From JBFONV01 sp040779335 (GTDB taxonomy: Bacteria > Pseudomonadota > Gammaproteobacteria > Enterobacterales > Alteromonadaceae), in assembly GCA_040779335.1 (NCBI GenBank), contig JBFONV010000001.1, positions 496,001 through 560,000 of the forward strand: a stretch of DNA of 64,000 bases. Direction: 5' to 3'. The notes beneath the pieces are model-generated. The model was not told the origin of the DNA. It did not search any database and worked only from the letters and a program-made list of their open reading frames with translations. Positions 45,273-54,668 of the stretch are shown here, piece after piece. The translations under genes and the position numbers were made by a program. The first letter of the stretch is position 1, and each line of letters begins with the position of its first letter.

Positions 45273-45300
45273 AGAACTTTTTTGTCAGGGTGTAGTCATA
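45273..45300 (+). promoter_or_regulatory. Sigma-E-type promoter of rpoE
   Basis: AGAACTT (45273-45279) and TCATA (45296-45300), separated by 16 bases, match the sigma-E consensus GGAACTT / TCnnA with one mismatch. It lies about 60 bases before the rpoE start and would give the known positive autoregulation. The rest of the 45033-45355 spacer must also hold the nadB promoter, which I could not assign. Confidence 0.7.
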
Positions 45301-45364
45301 CTTGATGCGTTTGCCATGAGCCAGATGTTAAGAAGTTGATTGGTTATTAGGAGAAATGGCTCGG

Positions 45365-45943
45365 ATGAGCGAACAAAACGTCGACCAAAAGTTGGTTGAA
45401 CGCGTACAGTGTGGAGATAAAAACGCATATAACTTACTTGTAACTAAGTATCAGCATAAGGTTGCAAATTTGGTTTCGCGTTATGTTAAAAACCACAGCG
45501 ATGTACCAGATATAGTGCAAGAAGCATTTATTAAAGCTTATCGTGCCTTACCTAATTTTAGAGGTGAAAGTGCGTTTTACACATGGCTTTATCGAATTGC
45601 CGTTAATTGTGCTAAAAATCATATGGTCGCTAGTGGTCGTAAACCTCCTGGTACGGATGTTGAAATTGACGACGCAGAGTTTTATGATGGCGGTGAGGCA
45701 CTTAGAGAAAACGCTTCACCAGAAAAACTACTGCTTACGAATGAAATTAAAAGAGTAATATTTGATACCATCGAGCAATTACCTGAAGATTTAAGAACAG
45801 CGATAAATTTAAGGGAGCTCGAAGGGTTAAGTTACGAAGAAATAGCCGTTATCATGGATTGTCCTGTTGGGACTGTTCGTTCACGAATTTTTAGAGCTCG
45901 TGATGCCATTGATAAGAAAGTGAAGCCGTTACTTCAACACTAA
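45365..45943 (+). CDS. rpoE: Extracytoplasmic-stress sigma factor RpoE
   Basis: RpoE directs transcription of envelope-stress genes. The 192 residues closely follow E. coli RpoE, with region 2 in DIVQEAFIKAYRALPNFRGESAFYTW (split here for length) and region 4 in YEEIAVIMDCPVGTVRSRIFRARDAI. An ATG three codons upstream (45356) sits only two bases from AGGAG, whereas the ATG at 45365 gives the E. coli-like start MSEQ. Either is possible. It heads the rse operon and has its own sigma-E-type promoter. Confidence 0.95.
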   Translation: MSEQNVDQKLVERVQCGDKNAYNLLVTKYQHKVANLVSRYVKNHSDVPDIVQEAFIKAYRALPNFRGESAFYTWLYRIAVNCAKNHMVASGRKPPGTDVEIDDAEFYDGGEALRENASPEKLLLTNEIKRVIFDTIEQLPEDLRTAINLRELEGLSYEEIAVIMDCPVGTVRSRIFRARDAIDKKVKPLLQH

Positions 45944-45958
45944 TTTAAAGGTATATTT

Positions 45959-46549
45959 ATGAGTGAAAGTAAGTTTGAGACAGTATCGTCGTTAGTTGAT
46001 AGCTATCAGCAAAATGATTCAGTGTTTGATGAATTAATCAAAGACCAACAACTGTCTGATACTTGGGATCGTTATCATCTTATTGGTGATATTATACGTG
46101 ATGAAGTTCCGTCTACATTAACACTAGATTTATCTGCTGAAATTGCCAATGCCATTGCCGAAGAGCCGACTATTTTAGCTCCTAACCAATCATCGACATT
46201 TATGCCTAAATTCAAAGCTAAAGTTGTGCAACTTATTAAACCTGTTGGACAAATGGCTATTGCGGCATCTGCAGCAGGGTTAATGATATTAGGTGTTCAA
46301 CAAAATGTAGCAAATAATGAAGCAGTTACCCCAAGTCAAGTTGTGCAAACTGTGCCATTAGGTGGAATAGCGGATCCAGTAAGCTTCAATTTTAAACAAA
46401 CTGATCGCATGTCGCAAAAGCAAGCTTACATAGAGCAACAAAGACGCTTTCAGGCATTATTATCAGATCACCATCAGCAAATTAAATTAAGTGCAGCTGT
46501 TGAGAGTGATGAATTACCAAAAGATAAGGCTGAAGAACTGCCTAAATGA
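45959..46549 (+). CDS. rseA: Anti-sigma-E factor RseA
   Basis: RseA holds RpoE at the membrane and is degraded by DegS and RseP on stress. The 196 residues have an N-terminal sigma-binding domain (SSLVDSYQQNDSVFDELIKD, then WDRYHLIGD), a single membrane span (MAIAASAAGLMILGV) and a periplasmic tail with glutamine-rich and basic stretches. It starts 15 bases after rpoE and its stop overlaps the rseB ATG (ATGA). Confidence 0.92.
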   Translation: MSESKFETVSSLVDSYQQNDSVFDELIKDQQLSDTWDRYHLIGDIIRDEVPSTLTLDLSAEIANAIAEEPTILAPNQSSTFMPKFKAKVVQLIKPVGQMAIAASAAGLMILGVQQNVANNEAVTPSQVVQTVPLGGIADPVSFNFKQTDRMSQKQAYIEQQRRFQALLSDHHQQIKLSAAVESDELPKDKAEELPK

Positions 46550-47508
46550 GAATACTAAATTATTTGCTATTGCTGACAAGTATAAGCTTTTCAGCAATAG
46601 CCACTGAAAATGAACAAGCTGTATCCAGTCTAAGTCGATTATCCCAATCTCTTCAACAACTCAATTTTAGTACTTCATTTGTTGTCGTTAAAAATAATCA
46701 TGCCGAACCCTATCATTGGTTTAGAGGTGTTAATGAACAAGGAACTTCATTAGAAATATTATCTCTATTAAATGGCCCACGCCGAGATGTCTTGCGCAAA
46801 GGTGACATTGTTAGTTATATAGAGCCTGAATTATCACCTTATTCTGTAATTGCGGAGCATATTAGTGGTCCTATTCCTGCTATTTTTGGAAAAGATATAA
46901 CCACATTAGAAAAAACCTATAATTTTGTTTCCGTTGGCCGTAGTCGGGTACTGGGTCGAGCCGCGCAACTAGTGAGAATTGTCTCTAAAGATCAACACCG
47001 TTTTGGTCACTGGTTATGGTTGGATCAAGAAACGGGCTTGTTATTAAAATTAGCACTTGTAACTCGAAAAGGGCAATTATTAGAGCAAGTACAATTTACG
47101 CACCTAGATATTACCGAAAAACCATCAGATAGTTTATTGCAATTGCAATCTGCAGAGTTGCCGCAAGTCATTGAAATTCCTAAAAACTATCAAGAAAATG
47201 AATTGGCGTGGCAAGTGAACTGGTTGCCAGCAGGGTTTACACAACTTAAAGCGAATAAGCACCGTATTAACATTACTAATCAGCCTGTAGAGTTTATGCT
47301 GTTTAGCGATGGCTTAGTTGAGGTTTCTGTGTATGTTGGTGCTAGCCAAGATAAACAAAGAGTGGCTGACTACGTTATGGATGGGGCAACGGTGGTACTT
47401 AACCAAGTGGTTAACGGTTTCGAAGTCAGTGTTGTTGGTAAGATTCCTGCCAGCACGGCAAAATCAATTGCTGATTCTGTTGTCATAGGTATGAGTAAAC
47501 GGCCATGA
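46546..47508 (+). CDS. rseB: Periplasmic negative regulator RseB
   Basis: RseB binds the periplasmic part of RseA and protects it from DegS; lipopolysaccharide or porin signals release it. The 320 residues carry a signal peptide (LNYLLLLTSISFSAIA), a large MucB/RseB domain with YHWFRG and a small C-terminal domain. Overlaps by four bases at both ends place it firmly in the rpoE operon. Confidence 0.92.
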   Translation: MRILNYLLLLTSISFSAIATENEQAVSSLSRLSQSLQQLNFSTSFVVVKNNHAEPYHWFRGVNEQGTSLEILSLLNGPRRDVLRKGDIVSYIEPELSPYSVIAEHISGPIPAIFGKDITTLEKTYNFVSVGRSRVLGRAAQLVRIVSKDQHRFGHWLWLDQETGLLLKLALVTRKGQLLEQVQFTHLDITEKPSDSLLQLQSAELPQVIEIPKNYQENELAWQVNWLPAGFTQLKANKHRINITNQPVEFMLFSDGLVEVSVYVGASQDKQRVADYVMDGATVVLNQVVNGFEVSVVGKIPASTAKSIADSVVIGMSKRP

Positions 47509-47981
47509 TGGAAGAGTTGGCAACGGTTATCTCGGTAGATCAGACAAACGTGATTTTGCAAAGTCAGGTGAAATCGAGCTGTAGCAGCTGTCAACAAGTT
47601 GAAAATTGTGGCTCAGGACAAGTATCAAAAGCTTTTCCACAACGAAAATTAATTTTTACCTTAACAACGCCATTATCCGTAAAGGTTGGCGATCTAGTGA
47701 TGCTCGGTATTCCTGAATCTGATATGTTAAAAGTAGCGTGGCAGGTTTATTTATGGCCGATATTAGGTTTGATATTGTTTTCTGCTATGGGACAATGGTT
47801 GGTGCTACAAGGTGTTTTTTCGACTGAATGGCTTGCCATTTTACTGGGTTTTTTGGGTGGATACGCGGGATTTCGTTTGGCGCGTTTCTGGCAAAAAGTG
47901 ACCAATAATGATGTATCAATACAGCCAAAAGTTTTACGAGTCTTGCCTGAAAAAATTTCTGTTACACAAATAACGTCATAA
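47505..47981 (+). CDS. rseC: SoxR-reducing-complex/RseC family protein
   Basis: RseC is an inner-membrane protein of the rpoE operon, implicated in modulating sigma-E and in SoxR reduction (RsxC partner family). The 158 residues begin with a cysteine-rich region CSSCQQVENCGSGQVSKAFP that may bind a metal cluster, then two membrane helices (VYLWPILGLILFSAMGQW and EWLAILLGFLGGYAGF). The start overlaps the rseB stop. Confidence 0.9.
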   Translation: MMEELATVISVDQTNVILQSQVKSSCSSCQQVENCGSGQVSKAFPQRKLIFTLTTPLSVKVGDLVMLGIPESDMLKVAWQVYLWPILGLILFSAMGQWLVLQGVFSTEWLAILLGFLGGYAGFRLARFWQKVTNNDVSIQPKVLRVLPEKISVTQITS

Positions 47982-48066
47982 TTTTAACTAAAGATAGCCC
48001 CAGCGCCTTAAATTAGCTAAAATCTCGCCATTAATACATTGCAGCCCCATTTTTGAATACCCATTT

Positions 48067-49857
48067 ATGAAACATATCAGAAATTTTTCGATCATTGCCC
48101 ATATTGATCATGGTAAATCTACACTCTCCGACAGGTTAATCCAACATTGTGGTGGTCTACAAGCCCGAGAAATGGAAGCGCAAGTGCTAGATTCTATGGA
48201 TCTTGAGCGTGAACGCGGTATCACTATTAAAGCGCAAAGTGTGACACTAGACTATAAAGCCAAAGACGGTGAAACCTACCAACTGAACTTCATTGATACA
48301 CCCGGTCATGTCGATTTCTCATATGAAGTTTCACGCTCGTTAGCCTCATGTGAAGGGGCTTTGCTGGTCGTTGACGCAGGGCAAGGGGTTGAAGCTCAAA
48401 CCGTTGCTAACTGCTATACCGCTATTGAAATGGATTTAGAAGTATTACCCATTTTAAATAAAATTGATTTACCACAAGCAGATCCGGACAGAGTCGCAGA
48501 AGAAATTGAAGATATTATTGGCATTGATGCAACGGGAGCCGTGACCTGTTCGGCAAAAACAGGATTGGGTATTGAAGATGTATTGGAAACAATTGTCGCT
48601 AATATTCCAGCGCCAGAAGGTGATCCCGATGCTAATTTGCAAGCATTGATCATCGACTCGTGGTTTGATAACTATCAAGGAGTTGTGTCACTGGTTCGGG
48701 TGATGAACGGCGAAGTTAAAAAAGGTGACAAGATGGTAGTGATGTCGACAGGACAAACTCATATCATCGATAAAGTGGGGATTTTTACACCTAAACAAGT
48801 AGAGACAGGCATACTTAGAACGGGTGAAGTAGGCTTCATCATTGCGGGCATCAAGGAAATTCATGGTGCGCCTGTAGGTGATACTATTACGATTTCGAAA
48901 AAAGAAGCGGCAAAACCTCTTGCCGGTTTTAAAAAGGTGCAACCGCAAGTTTACGCTGGCATTTTTCCTATCAGTTCAGATGAATATGAGAATTTTCGTG
49001 ATGCATTGAACAAGTTAAGCCTTAATGACGCGTCTTTATTTTTTGAACCTGAAAATTCATCGGCACTGGGCTTTGGTTTCCGTATTGGTTTCCTTGGCAT
49101 GTTGCACATGGAGATTGTGCAAGAGCGCTTAGCCAGAGAATATGATCTGGACCTGATCACCACAGCGCCAACGGTAAATTATGAAATTGCTTGTACAAAT
49201 GGCGAAATACTGTCCATTGATAATCCAAGTGATCTCCCCGCGCTCAATAATATCGATGAAATCAGAGAACCTATTGTTCAAGCAAATATACTAGTGCCAC
49301 AAGAACATTTAGGTAACGTTATCACGCTGTGTATTGAAAAGCGTGGTGTACAAAAAGATATTATTTATCATGGCAATCAAGTGGCAGTGACCTACGAGCT
49401 ACCTATGGCAGAAGTAGTCATGGACTTTTTTGATAAATTAAAATCAACCAGTCGTGGTTATGCTTCGCTTGATTATCATTTTATTCGATTTGAAGCGGCA
49501 GATATGGTGAGAGTTGACGTAATGATTAATGGCGATCGTGTTGATGCATTAGCAATGATCACTCATAGATCAAATTCGGTATCGCGTGGTCGTATGTTGG
49601 TTGAAAAATTAAAAGAGCTGATTCATCGCCAGATGTTTGATATTGCGATACAAGCAGCAATTGGCAACAATGTTATCGCTCGTACAACCGTTAAGCAATT
49701 GCGCAAAAACGTTACTGCTAAATGTTATGGTGGTGACGTCAGCCGTAAGAAGAAATTACTACAAAAACAAAAAGAGGGTAAAAAACGCATGAAACAGGTG
49801 GGGAATGTAGAAGTGCCACAAGAAGCGTTTTTAGCCGTGTTAAAGTTGGATAAATAA
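48067..49857 (+). CDS. lepA: Elongation factor 4 LepA
   Basis: LepA is a ribosomal GTPase linked to 30S biogenesis and elongation under stress. The 596 residues have the G domain (AHIDHGKST, DTPGHVDF, NKIDLPQADP), domains II-III, and the LepA-specific C-terminal domain with KCYGGDVSRKKKLL. It lies 85 bases after rseC and eight bases before lepB, the E. coli order. Confidence 0.97.
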   Translation: MKHIRNFSIIAHIDHGKSTLSDRLIQHCGGLQAREMEAQVLDSMDLERERGITIKAQSVTLDYKAKDGETYQLNFIDTPGHVDFSYEVSRSLASCEGALLVVDAGQGVEAQTVANCYTAIEMDLEVLPILNKIDLPQADPDRVAEEIEDIIGIDATGAVTCSAKTGLGIEDVLETIVANIPAPEGDPDANLQALIIDSWFDNYQGVVSLVRVMNGEVKKGDKMVVMSTGQTHIIDKVGIFTPKQVETGILRTGEVGFIIAGIKEIHGAPVGDTITISKKEAAKPLAGFKKVQPQVYAGIFPISSDEYENFRDALNKLSLNDASLFFEPENSSALGFGFRIGFLGMLHMEIVQERLAREYDLDLITTAPTVNYEIACTNGEILSIDNPSDLPALNNIDEIREPIVQANILVPQEHLGNVITLCIEKRGVQKDIIYHGNQVAVTYELPMAEVVMDFFDKLKSTSRGYASLDYHFIRFEAADMVRVDVMINGDRVDALAMITHRSNSVSRGRMLVEKLKELIHRQMFDIAIQAAIGNNVIARTTVKQLRKNVTAKCYGGDVSRKKKLLQKQKEGKKRMKQVGNVEVPQEAFLAVLKLDK

Positions 49858-49865
49858 GGGATCCT

Positions 49866-50780
49866 ATGGCAGTTTATTTTTCAATATTTTTAGTTGTTGT
49901 TACATTTGTTACTGGGATCATTTGGTTAGCTGATAAGTATTATTTAGCGCCTCAGCGTCGCTTAAAATTATCTGAAGCACAAAGTCAGTGTAATGGTTCA
50001 TTATCTGATGATGTGGTGAGTAAAATTACCGAACCATCAGCAGTGGTTGATACCTCAGTACAAATATTTCCGGTAATCGCTTTTGTTTTGATCTTAAGAT
50101 CGTTTTTATATGAACCCTTCCAAATCCCTTCTGGCTCTATGATGCCAACTTTGCTTGATGGTGATTTTATATTAGTAAACAAGTTTAATTATGGTTTACG
50201 CGATCCGGTTGCACGCAATAAATTTTTTGAAGTTGGCCTGCCAGAGCGAGGCGATGTTGTTGTTTTTAAATATCCCGTAGACCCTAAAACAGACTTTATT
50301 AAGCGTGTTATTGGTTTACCTGGCGATAGAGTTATTTATCGTAACAAGCTACTTTATATCAAGCCTGCATGCCATAGCAGTGATGAAAAATGTCCTGATT
50401 TCGAGTCTGTGGTTCAAGAGTTTCAGGGCAAATACAACGGTGAAAATAGTGGCTTATCACGTTACACCTCAATGATGCCAAATAAAACTCATGATATTTT
50501 AATTGAGCAGCAAACGTTGCCACGTGCTCAACATTACTATCAACAGGCAAGTACACAACGGGATGAATTTGTTGTTCCTGAAGGTCAGTACTTTGTTATG
50601 GGGGATAACCGAGACAATAGTCTAGATGGTCGCTTTTGGGGCTTTGTTCCTGAAGAAAATTTAGTAGGTGAGGCCGTTGCAATATGGATGAGTTTTGATT
50701 TTGATCGTGACGAAAATAGTTGGTTACCTCATTGGATACCTACCGGCGTGCGTTTTTCTCGATTAGGTGGAATTAACTAG
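49866..50780 (+). CDS. lepB: Signal peptidase I LepB
   Basis: LepB cleaves signal peptides of exported proteins. The 304 residues have two N-terminal membrane segments, the catalytic serine in PSGSMMPTL near residue 90 and the general-base lysine in DFIKRVIGLPGDR near 145, with the MGDNRDNSLDGRFWG box. It lies between lepA (eight bases) and rnc (two bases). Confidence 0.97.
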   Translation: MAVYFSIFLVVVTFVTGIIWLADKYYLAPQRRLKLSEAQSQCNGSLSDDVVSKITEPSAVVDTSVQIFPVIAFVLILRSFLYEPFQIPSGSMMPTLLDGDFILVNKFNYGLRDPVARNKFFEVGLPERGDVVVFKYPVDPKTDFIKRVIGLPGDRVIYRNKLLYIKPACHSSDEKCPDFESVVQEFQGKYNGENSGLSRYTSMMPNKTHDILIEQQTLPRAQHYYQQASTQRDEFVVPEGQYFVMGDNRDNSLDGRFWGFVPEENLVGEAVAIWMSFDFDRDENSWLPHWIPTGVRFSRLGGIN

Positions 50781-50782
50781 CA

Positions 50783-51472
50783 GTGAAGAATAGCTCATTG
50801 GCGTTATCCCGATTATCGAAGCGAATTGGCTACGAATTTGAACAGCCCTCGCTGTTGATACAGGCTTTAACGCACCGTAGCGCAAAGGGCGCCCATAATG
50901 AACGGTTAGAATTTTTAGGGGACTCTATTTTAGGGTTTGTTATTGCTGAAGCTTTGTATGATAAATTTCCAAAGCAAGATGAAGGCGATTTAACTCGCAT
51001 GCGTTCAAGTTTAGTGAAAGGCGTCACCTTGGCCCAATTGGCCAGAGGCTTCGAATTGGGCGAGCATCTTATTCTGGGTCCTGGTGAATTAAAAAGTGGC
51101 GGTCACCGTCGAGAGTCTATACTTGAAGATGCCGTTGAGGCGATAATCGGCGCGGTCTATTTAGATTCAAATATAAAAACTTGTAAGCAGTTGATCCTAA
51201 ATTGGTTTGAAAAACGTTTGGGTGAAATAAAACCTGGAATTGGTCAAAAAGATCCTAAAACACGTTTGCAAGAATATCTGCAAGGCAGAAAAATTGAGTT
51301 ACCTCAATATGAAGTCATTGATATCTCTGGCCAGTCACATAACCAAGAATTTACTGTTCGTTGCACCACAAGTGTAATTAATAACGAAGTTGTCACTAAA
51401 GGCACAAGCCGTCGTAAAGCAGAACAAGCGGCCGCACAACAAGTATTGGAGCTAATTGAGCATGACAAGTGA
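50783..51472 (+). CDS. rnc: Ribonuclease III
   Basis: RNase III cuts double-stranded RNA, including rRNA precursors. The 229 residues show the signature ERLEFLGDSILGFVIAEAL, the ERLEFLGD catalytic residues and EDAVEAIIGAVYLD, then a C-terminal double-stranded RNA-binding domain (GTSRRKAEQAAAQQVL). The start is GTG two bases after lepB, and era overlaps its end by eleven bases. Confidence 0.97.
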   Translation: MKNSSLALSRLSKRIGYEFEQPSLLIQALTHRSAKGAHNERLEFLGDSILGFVIAEALYDKFPKQDEGDLTRMRSSLVKGVTLAQLARGFELGEHLILGPGELKSGGHRRESILEDAVEAIIGAVYLDSNIKTCKQLILNWFEKRLGEIKPGIGQKDPKTRLQEYLQGRKIELPQYEVIDISGQSHNQEFTVRCTTSVINNEVVTKGTSRRKAEQAAAQQVLELIEHDK

Positions 51473-52373
51473 TACAAAGCATTGCGGACTCATCGCAATT
51501 GTAGGCCGCCCTAATGTCGGAAAGTCAACGCTACTAAATAGTTTATTGGGTCAAAAAATAAGTATCACTTCGCGTAAACCACAAACGACTAGACATCGCA
51601 TACTAGGTATTTTAACCGAAGGTGATCATCAAGCTATTTTAGTGGATACCCCAGGTTTACATTCGGAAGAAAAAAGAGCAATTAACCGACTAATGAACCG
51701 AGCGGCGAGCAGTAGTATTGCTGAAGTAGAATTAGTGGTATTTTTGGTTGAAGGCACCCATTGGACAACGGACGACGAGCTAGTTTTAAATAAAATTAAA
51801 AAAAGTGGTGCTCCGTGTATTTTAGTAGTCAATAAAATAGACAACGTGCAAGACAAAGAAGAGTTGTTGCCACATTTGCAAAAATTAGGAGCGATGCATG
51901 ATTTTAAAGACATCGTGCCTATTTCCGCGTCTAAAGGTGATAACGTCGATAAAATTCGAGCACTTTGTTTAGGGTCGCTAGCTGAGAGTGATTTCTGGTT
52001 TCCTGAGGATTACATCACAGATCGGTCTAGTCGTTTTATGGCATCAGAGATCATTCGTGAAAAACTAATTCGCTTTACTGGCGATGAGTTACCTTATTCA
52101 ACAACGGTAGAAATTGAGCAGTTTAAAGTAGATGATAAAGGCGTGTTACATATTAATGCGTTAGTGCTAGTTGAACGTAATAGTCAAAAACGAATGGTTA
52201 TTGGCAATAAAGGCGATAAGTTGAAAACGATTGGTCAAGAAGCTCGTCGCGATATGGAAACCTTATTTGGTCAGCAAGTTTTTCTAGAAACTTGGGTGAA
52301 AGTAAAATCAGGTTGGGCGGATGATGAACGAGCATTGCGGAGCTTAGGGTACGGCGATGACTATTCAAGCTAA
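51462..52373 (+). CDS. era: GTPase Era
   Basis: Era is a 16S rRNA-binding GTPase for 30S assembly. The 303-residue product has G1 GRPNVGKST, G3 DTPG, G4 NKID, and a C-terminal KH domain with VIGNKGDKLKTIGQEARRD. The ATG at 51462 is chosen over an in-frame TTG at 51456; it overlaps the rnc stop, with GGAG upstream inside rnc. Confidence 0.96.
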   Translation: MTSDTKHCGLIAIVGRPNVGKSTLLNSLLGQKISITSRKPQTTRHRILGILTEGDHQAILVDTPGLHSEEKRAINRLMNRAASSSIAEVELVVFLVEGTHWTTDDELVLNKIKKSGAPCILVVNKIDNVQDKEELLPHLQKLGAMHDFKDIVPISASKGDNVDKIRALCLGSLAESDFWFPEDYITDRSSRFMASEIIREKLIRFTGDELPYSTTVEIEQFKVDDKGVLHINALVLVERNSQKRMVIGNKGDKLKTIGQEARRDMETLFGQQVFLETWVKVKSGWADDERALRSLGYGDDYSS

Positions 52374-52431
52374 ATAAACGCTATAGCTAATGATGAAATC
52401 GACATGTGCACAATAGTTGAGTTGATTATTT

Positions 52432-53124
52432 ATGGTTGAGCAAGAACAATCAGCGTTTATGTTGCATAGTCGTCCTTACCGTGAGAACCAACAACTTGTC
52501 GACTTACTTACCGAATACAATGGTAAAGTTACTGCTATTGCCTATTCAGGGAAAACTAATAAATCCAATAAAAAAGGGCTATTGCAGCCCTTTTTACCGT
52601 TAAAAATCGTGTTAAAAGGCCATAATCAGTTAAAAAATTTATCGCGTGTCGAAGCATCTGGTAAATCATATCAACTTAATCATCATTATTTATATAGTGG
52701 TTTTTATGTAAATGAGCTGTTGGTGAGATTGTTAGGGGAGCATGTTATTTGTGCCGAAATGTTCCAATGCTATCAGAAAACCCTGTTTGATTTATCTCAA
52801 CAGAAATCGATAGAAACAATATTGAGACAATTTGAAATGATGCTGCTCGACGAACTTGGCCTGTCGATAGATTTTTCACCAGTATTTGAATTAACATCAT
52901 CGTCTTATTATTATATTCAAGAACAAGGATTTATCCCTGCTTTGGATAAGCTCCCACTTCCTTGTTATGATGGCCTGCATTTACAAGCGATAGCACAACA
53001 AGAATTGTCGACTCAACAGGTGCTAAATACCTATAAAGTACTAATGAGACAAATTATCAATGGTTTACTCGATAATAAGCCATTAAACAGTCGAAAGTTA
53101 TTTATTAAACGAGAATTGAATTGA
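52432..53124 (+). CDS. recO: DNA repair protein RecO
   Basis: RecO loads RecA through the RecFOR pathway and anneals single strands. The 230 residues have an N-terminal OB fold (FMLHSRPYRENQQLVDLLTEY, in part) and the helical part with EMLLDELG-like FEMMLLDELGLSIDF. It follows era by 58 bases and overlaps pdxJ by four. Confidence 0.93.
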   Translation: MVEQEQSAFMLHSRPYRENQQLVDLLTEYNGKVTAIAYSGKTNKSNKKGLLQPFLPLKIVLKGHNQLKNLSRVEASGKSYQLNHHYLYSGFYVNELLVRLLGEHVICAEMFQCYQKTLFDLSQQKSIETILRQFEMMLLDELGLSIDFSPVFELTSSSYYYIQEQGFIPALDKLPLPCYDGLHLQAIAQQELSTQQVLNTYKVLMRQIINGLLDNKPLNSRKLFIKRELN

Positions 53125-53861
53125 TGAATGATATTTTATTAGGCGTAAATGTTGATCATATCGCCACCCTAAGACAAGCCCGCGGTACTAACTACCCTGA
53201 TCCCGTTTATGCCGCATCTGTTGCTGAACATGCAGGAGCCGATGGAATAACGGTACATTTGCGAGAAGATAGACGCCATATTCAAGATCGCGATATACAC
53301 GTATTGAAAGAAACATTGCATACGCGTATGAATTTTGAAATGGCAGTGACCGACGAGATGCTCGATATTGCTTGTGATGTTAAGCCGGTCTTTTGTTGTT
53401 TAGTCCCTGAGAAGCGAGAGGAACTCACTACCGAAGGTGGCTTAGATGTAGCTGGTCAACTTGATAAAATTACCCACGCGGTGCAACGCTTATCAGCTGA
53501 AAATATTCAAACTAGTTTGTTTATTGACGCCGATGAAAAACAAATTGATGCCGCTGTGGCAACAGGTGCCCCATATATCGAAATTCATACCGGTCATTAT
53601 GCGGATGCAACCACTGAAACTGAACAACAGCAAGAACTTGCACGATTAATTAAAGGTATCAAATACGCTCATGCTAAAGGGCTAAAAGTTAACGCTGGCC
53701 ATGGTTTGAATTATTTTAATGTTAAGCCTATTGCAGCAATAACTGAAATTATTGAGCTTAATATTGGCCATGCGATTATTGCCCGAGCAGTAATTGATGG
53801 CTTAGACAAAGCGATCCGAGACATGAAAAACCTCATGCTTGAAGCTCGTCGTTCATCATAA
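53121..53861 (+). CDS. pdxJ: Pyridoxine 5'-phosphate synthase PdxJ
   Basis: PdxJ closes the ring of pyridoxine phosphate from 3-amino-2-oxopropyl phosphate and deoxyxylulose phosphate. The 246 residues carry GVNVDHIATLRQARGTNYPD, ITVHLREDRRHI and GHGLNYFNV, which are family-specific active-site segments. It overlaps recO and precedes acpS by 12 bases. Confidence 0.96.
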   Translation: MMNDILLGVNVDHIATLRQARGTNYPDPVYAASVAEHAGADGITVHLREDRRHIQDRDIHVLKETLHTRMNFEMAVTDEMLDIACDVKPVFCCLVPEKREELTTEGGLDVAGQLDKITHAVQRLSAENIQTSLFIDADEKQIDAAVATGAPYIEIHTGHYADATTETEQQQELARLIKGIKYAHAKGLKVNAGHGLNYFNVKPIAAITEIIELNIGHAIIARAVIDGLDKAIRDMKNLMLEARRSS

Positions 53862-53873
53862 GGTAAAGAGCAA

Positions 53874-54254
53874 ATGTCGGTGCTAGGAATAGGTACAGAT
53901 ATAGTTGATATTCGGCGCATTGAAAATATGTCTGATGGCACTCGTGCTAAATTAGCCAAGCGAGTATTAACTGTATCTGAATATGAAAAATATCAGCAAT
54001 TGAAACAACCCGAACGCTTTTTAGCGAAGCGATGGGCCGGTAAAGAGGCCGCAGCCAAAGCGCTAGGTAAGGGTATTGCTGATGGTATCTCATTTCAACA
54101 TTTTGATATCCAATCACTGTCATCGGGTCAACCTATTCTTGTGCTAACCGATCAGGCACTTACTGTCGCCCAAAAAATAGGCGCAACTAGTTGGCATATC
54201 TCGTTGTCTGATGAAGCCAGTTATGCCACTGCTTTTGTTGTACTTTCTCAGTAA
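53874..54254 (+). CDS. acpS: Holo-[acyl-carrier-protein] synthase AcpS
   Basis: AcpS transfers 4'-phosphopantetheine from CoA to acyl carrier protein. The 126 residues show GIGTDIVDIRRIE and RWAGKEAAAKALGKGI, the two metal and CoA-binding motifs. It ends the long rpoE-to-acpS block. Confidence 0.96.
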   Translation: MSVLGIGTDIVDIRRIENMSDGTRAKLAKRVLTVSEYEKYQQLKQPERFLAKRWAGKEAAAKALGKGIADGISFQHFDIQSLSSGQPILVLTDQALTVAQKIGATSWHISLSDEASYATAFVVLSQ

Positions 54255-54384
54255 ATAGACAAATGAACAGCCTAACAGCTGCCAGAGCATAGACGAAATA
54301 ATTTACTGTACTAGCTATCGTATAGCAAAATATGTTCTATACTTAAATGACCTCTATTGCGTTATTTATTTTTGGAAATGTGTT

Positions 54385-54630
54385 ATGCAGTCACAAAAGC
54401 AACCGATCGTAGAAAGACGCCTTGAAAAACCAGAGCAGTCAATATGGTGGAGTAAATTATCATTAGCTCAAAAATTTTCTGCGAGTAGTTTAGGTAAATT
54501 TGGTTATGAGCTTGCATTTGTTCGCAACGAGCAAGGGCATAATCTGGCCGTTCTTCTCTGTAATGGTGGTGTCGCCGTAATAACGGAAGATGGTGATATT
54601 AATACCTCTCCTGATATTCATATCAGATAA
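54385..54630 (+). CDS. Small uncharacterised protein, paralogue of the gene at 61968
   Basis: An 81-residue soluble protein that I do not recognise. The core is WWSKLSLAQKFSASSLGKFG, followed by YELAFVRN, LAVLL and an acidic end with EDGDINTSPDIHI. A second copy with the same core lies at 61968-62219 on the other strand. A short hydrophilic N terminus and no membrane span suggest a cytosolic role. It is convergent with barA. Confidence 0.75.
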   Translation: MQSQKQPIVERRLEKPEQSIWWSKLSLAQKFSASSLGKFGYELAFVRNEQGHNLAVLLCNGGVAVITEDGDINTSPDIHIR

Positions 54631-54668
54631 ATTTAAGCCTTCGTTTAATCTCATGGATAGTTGACACG

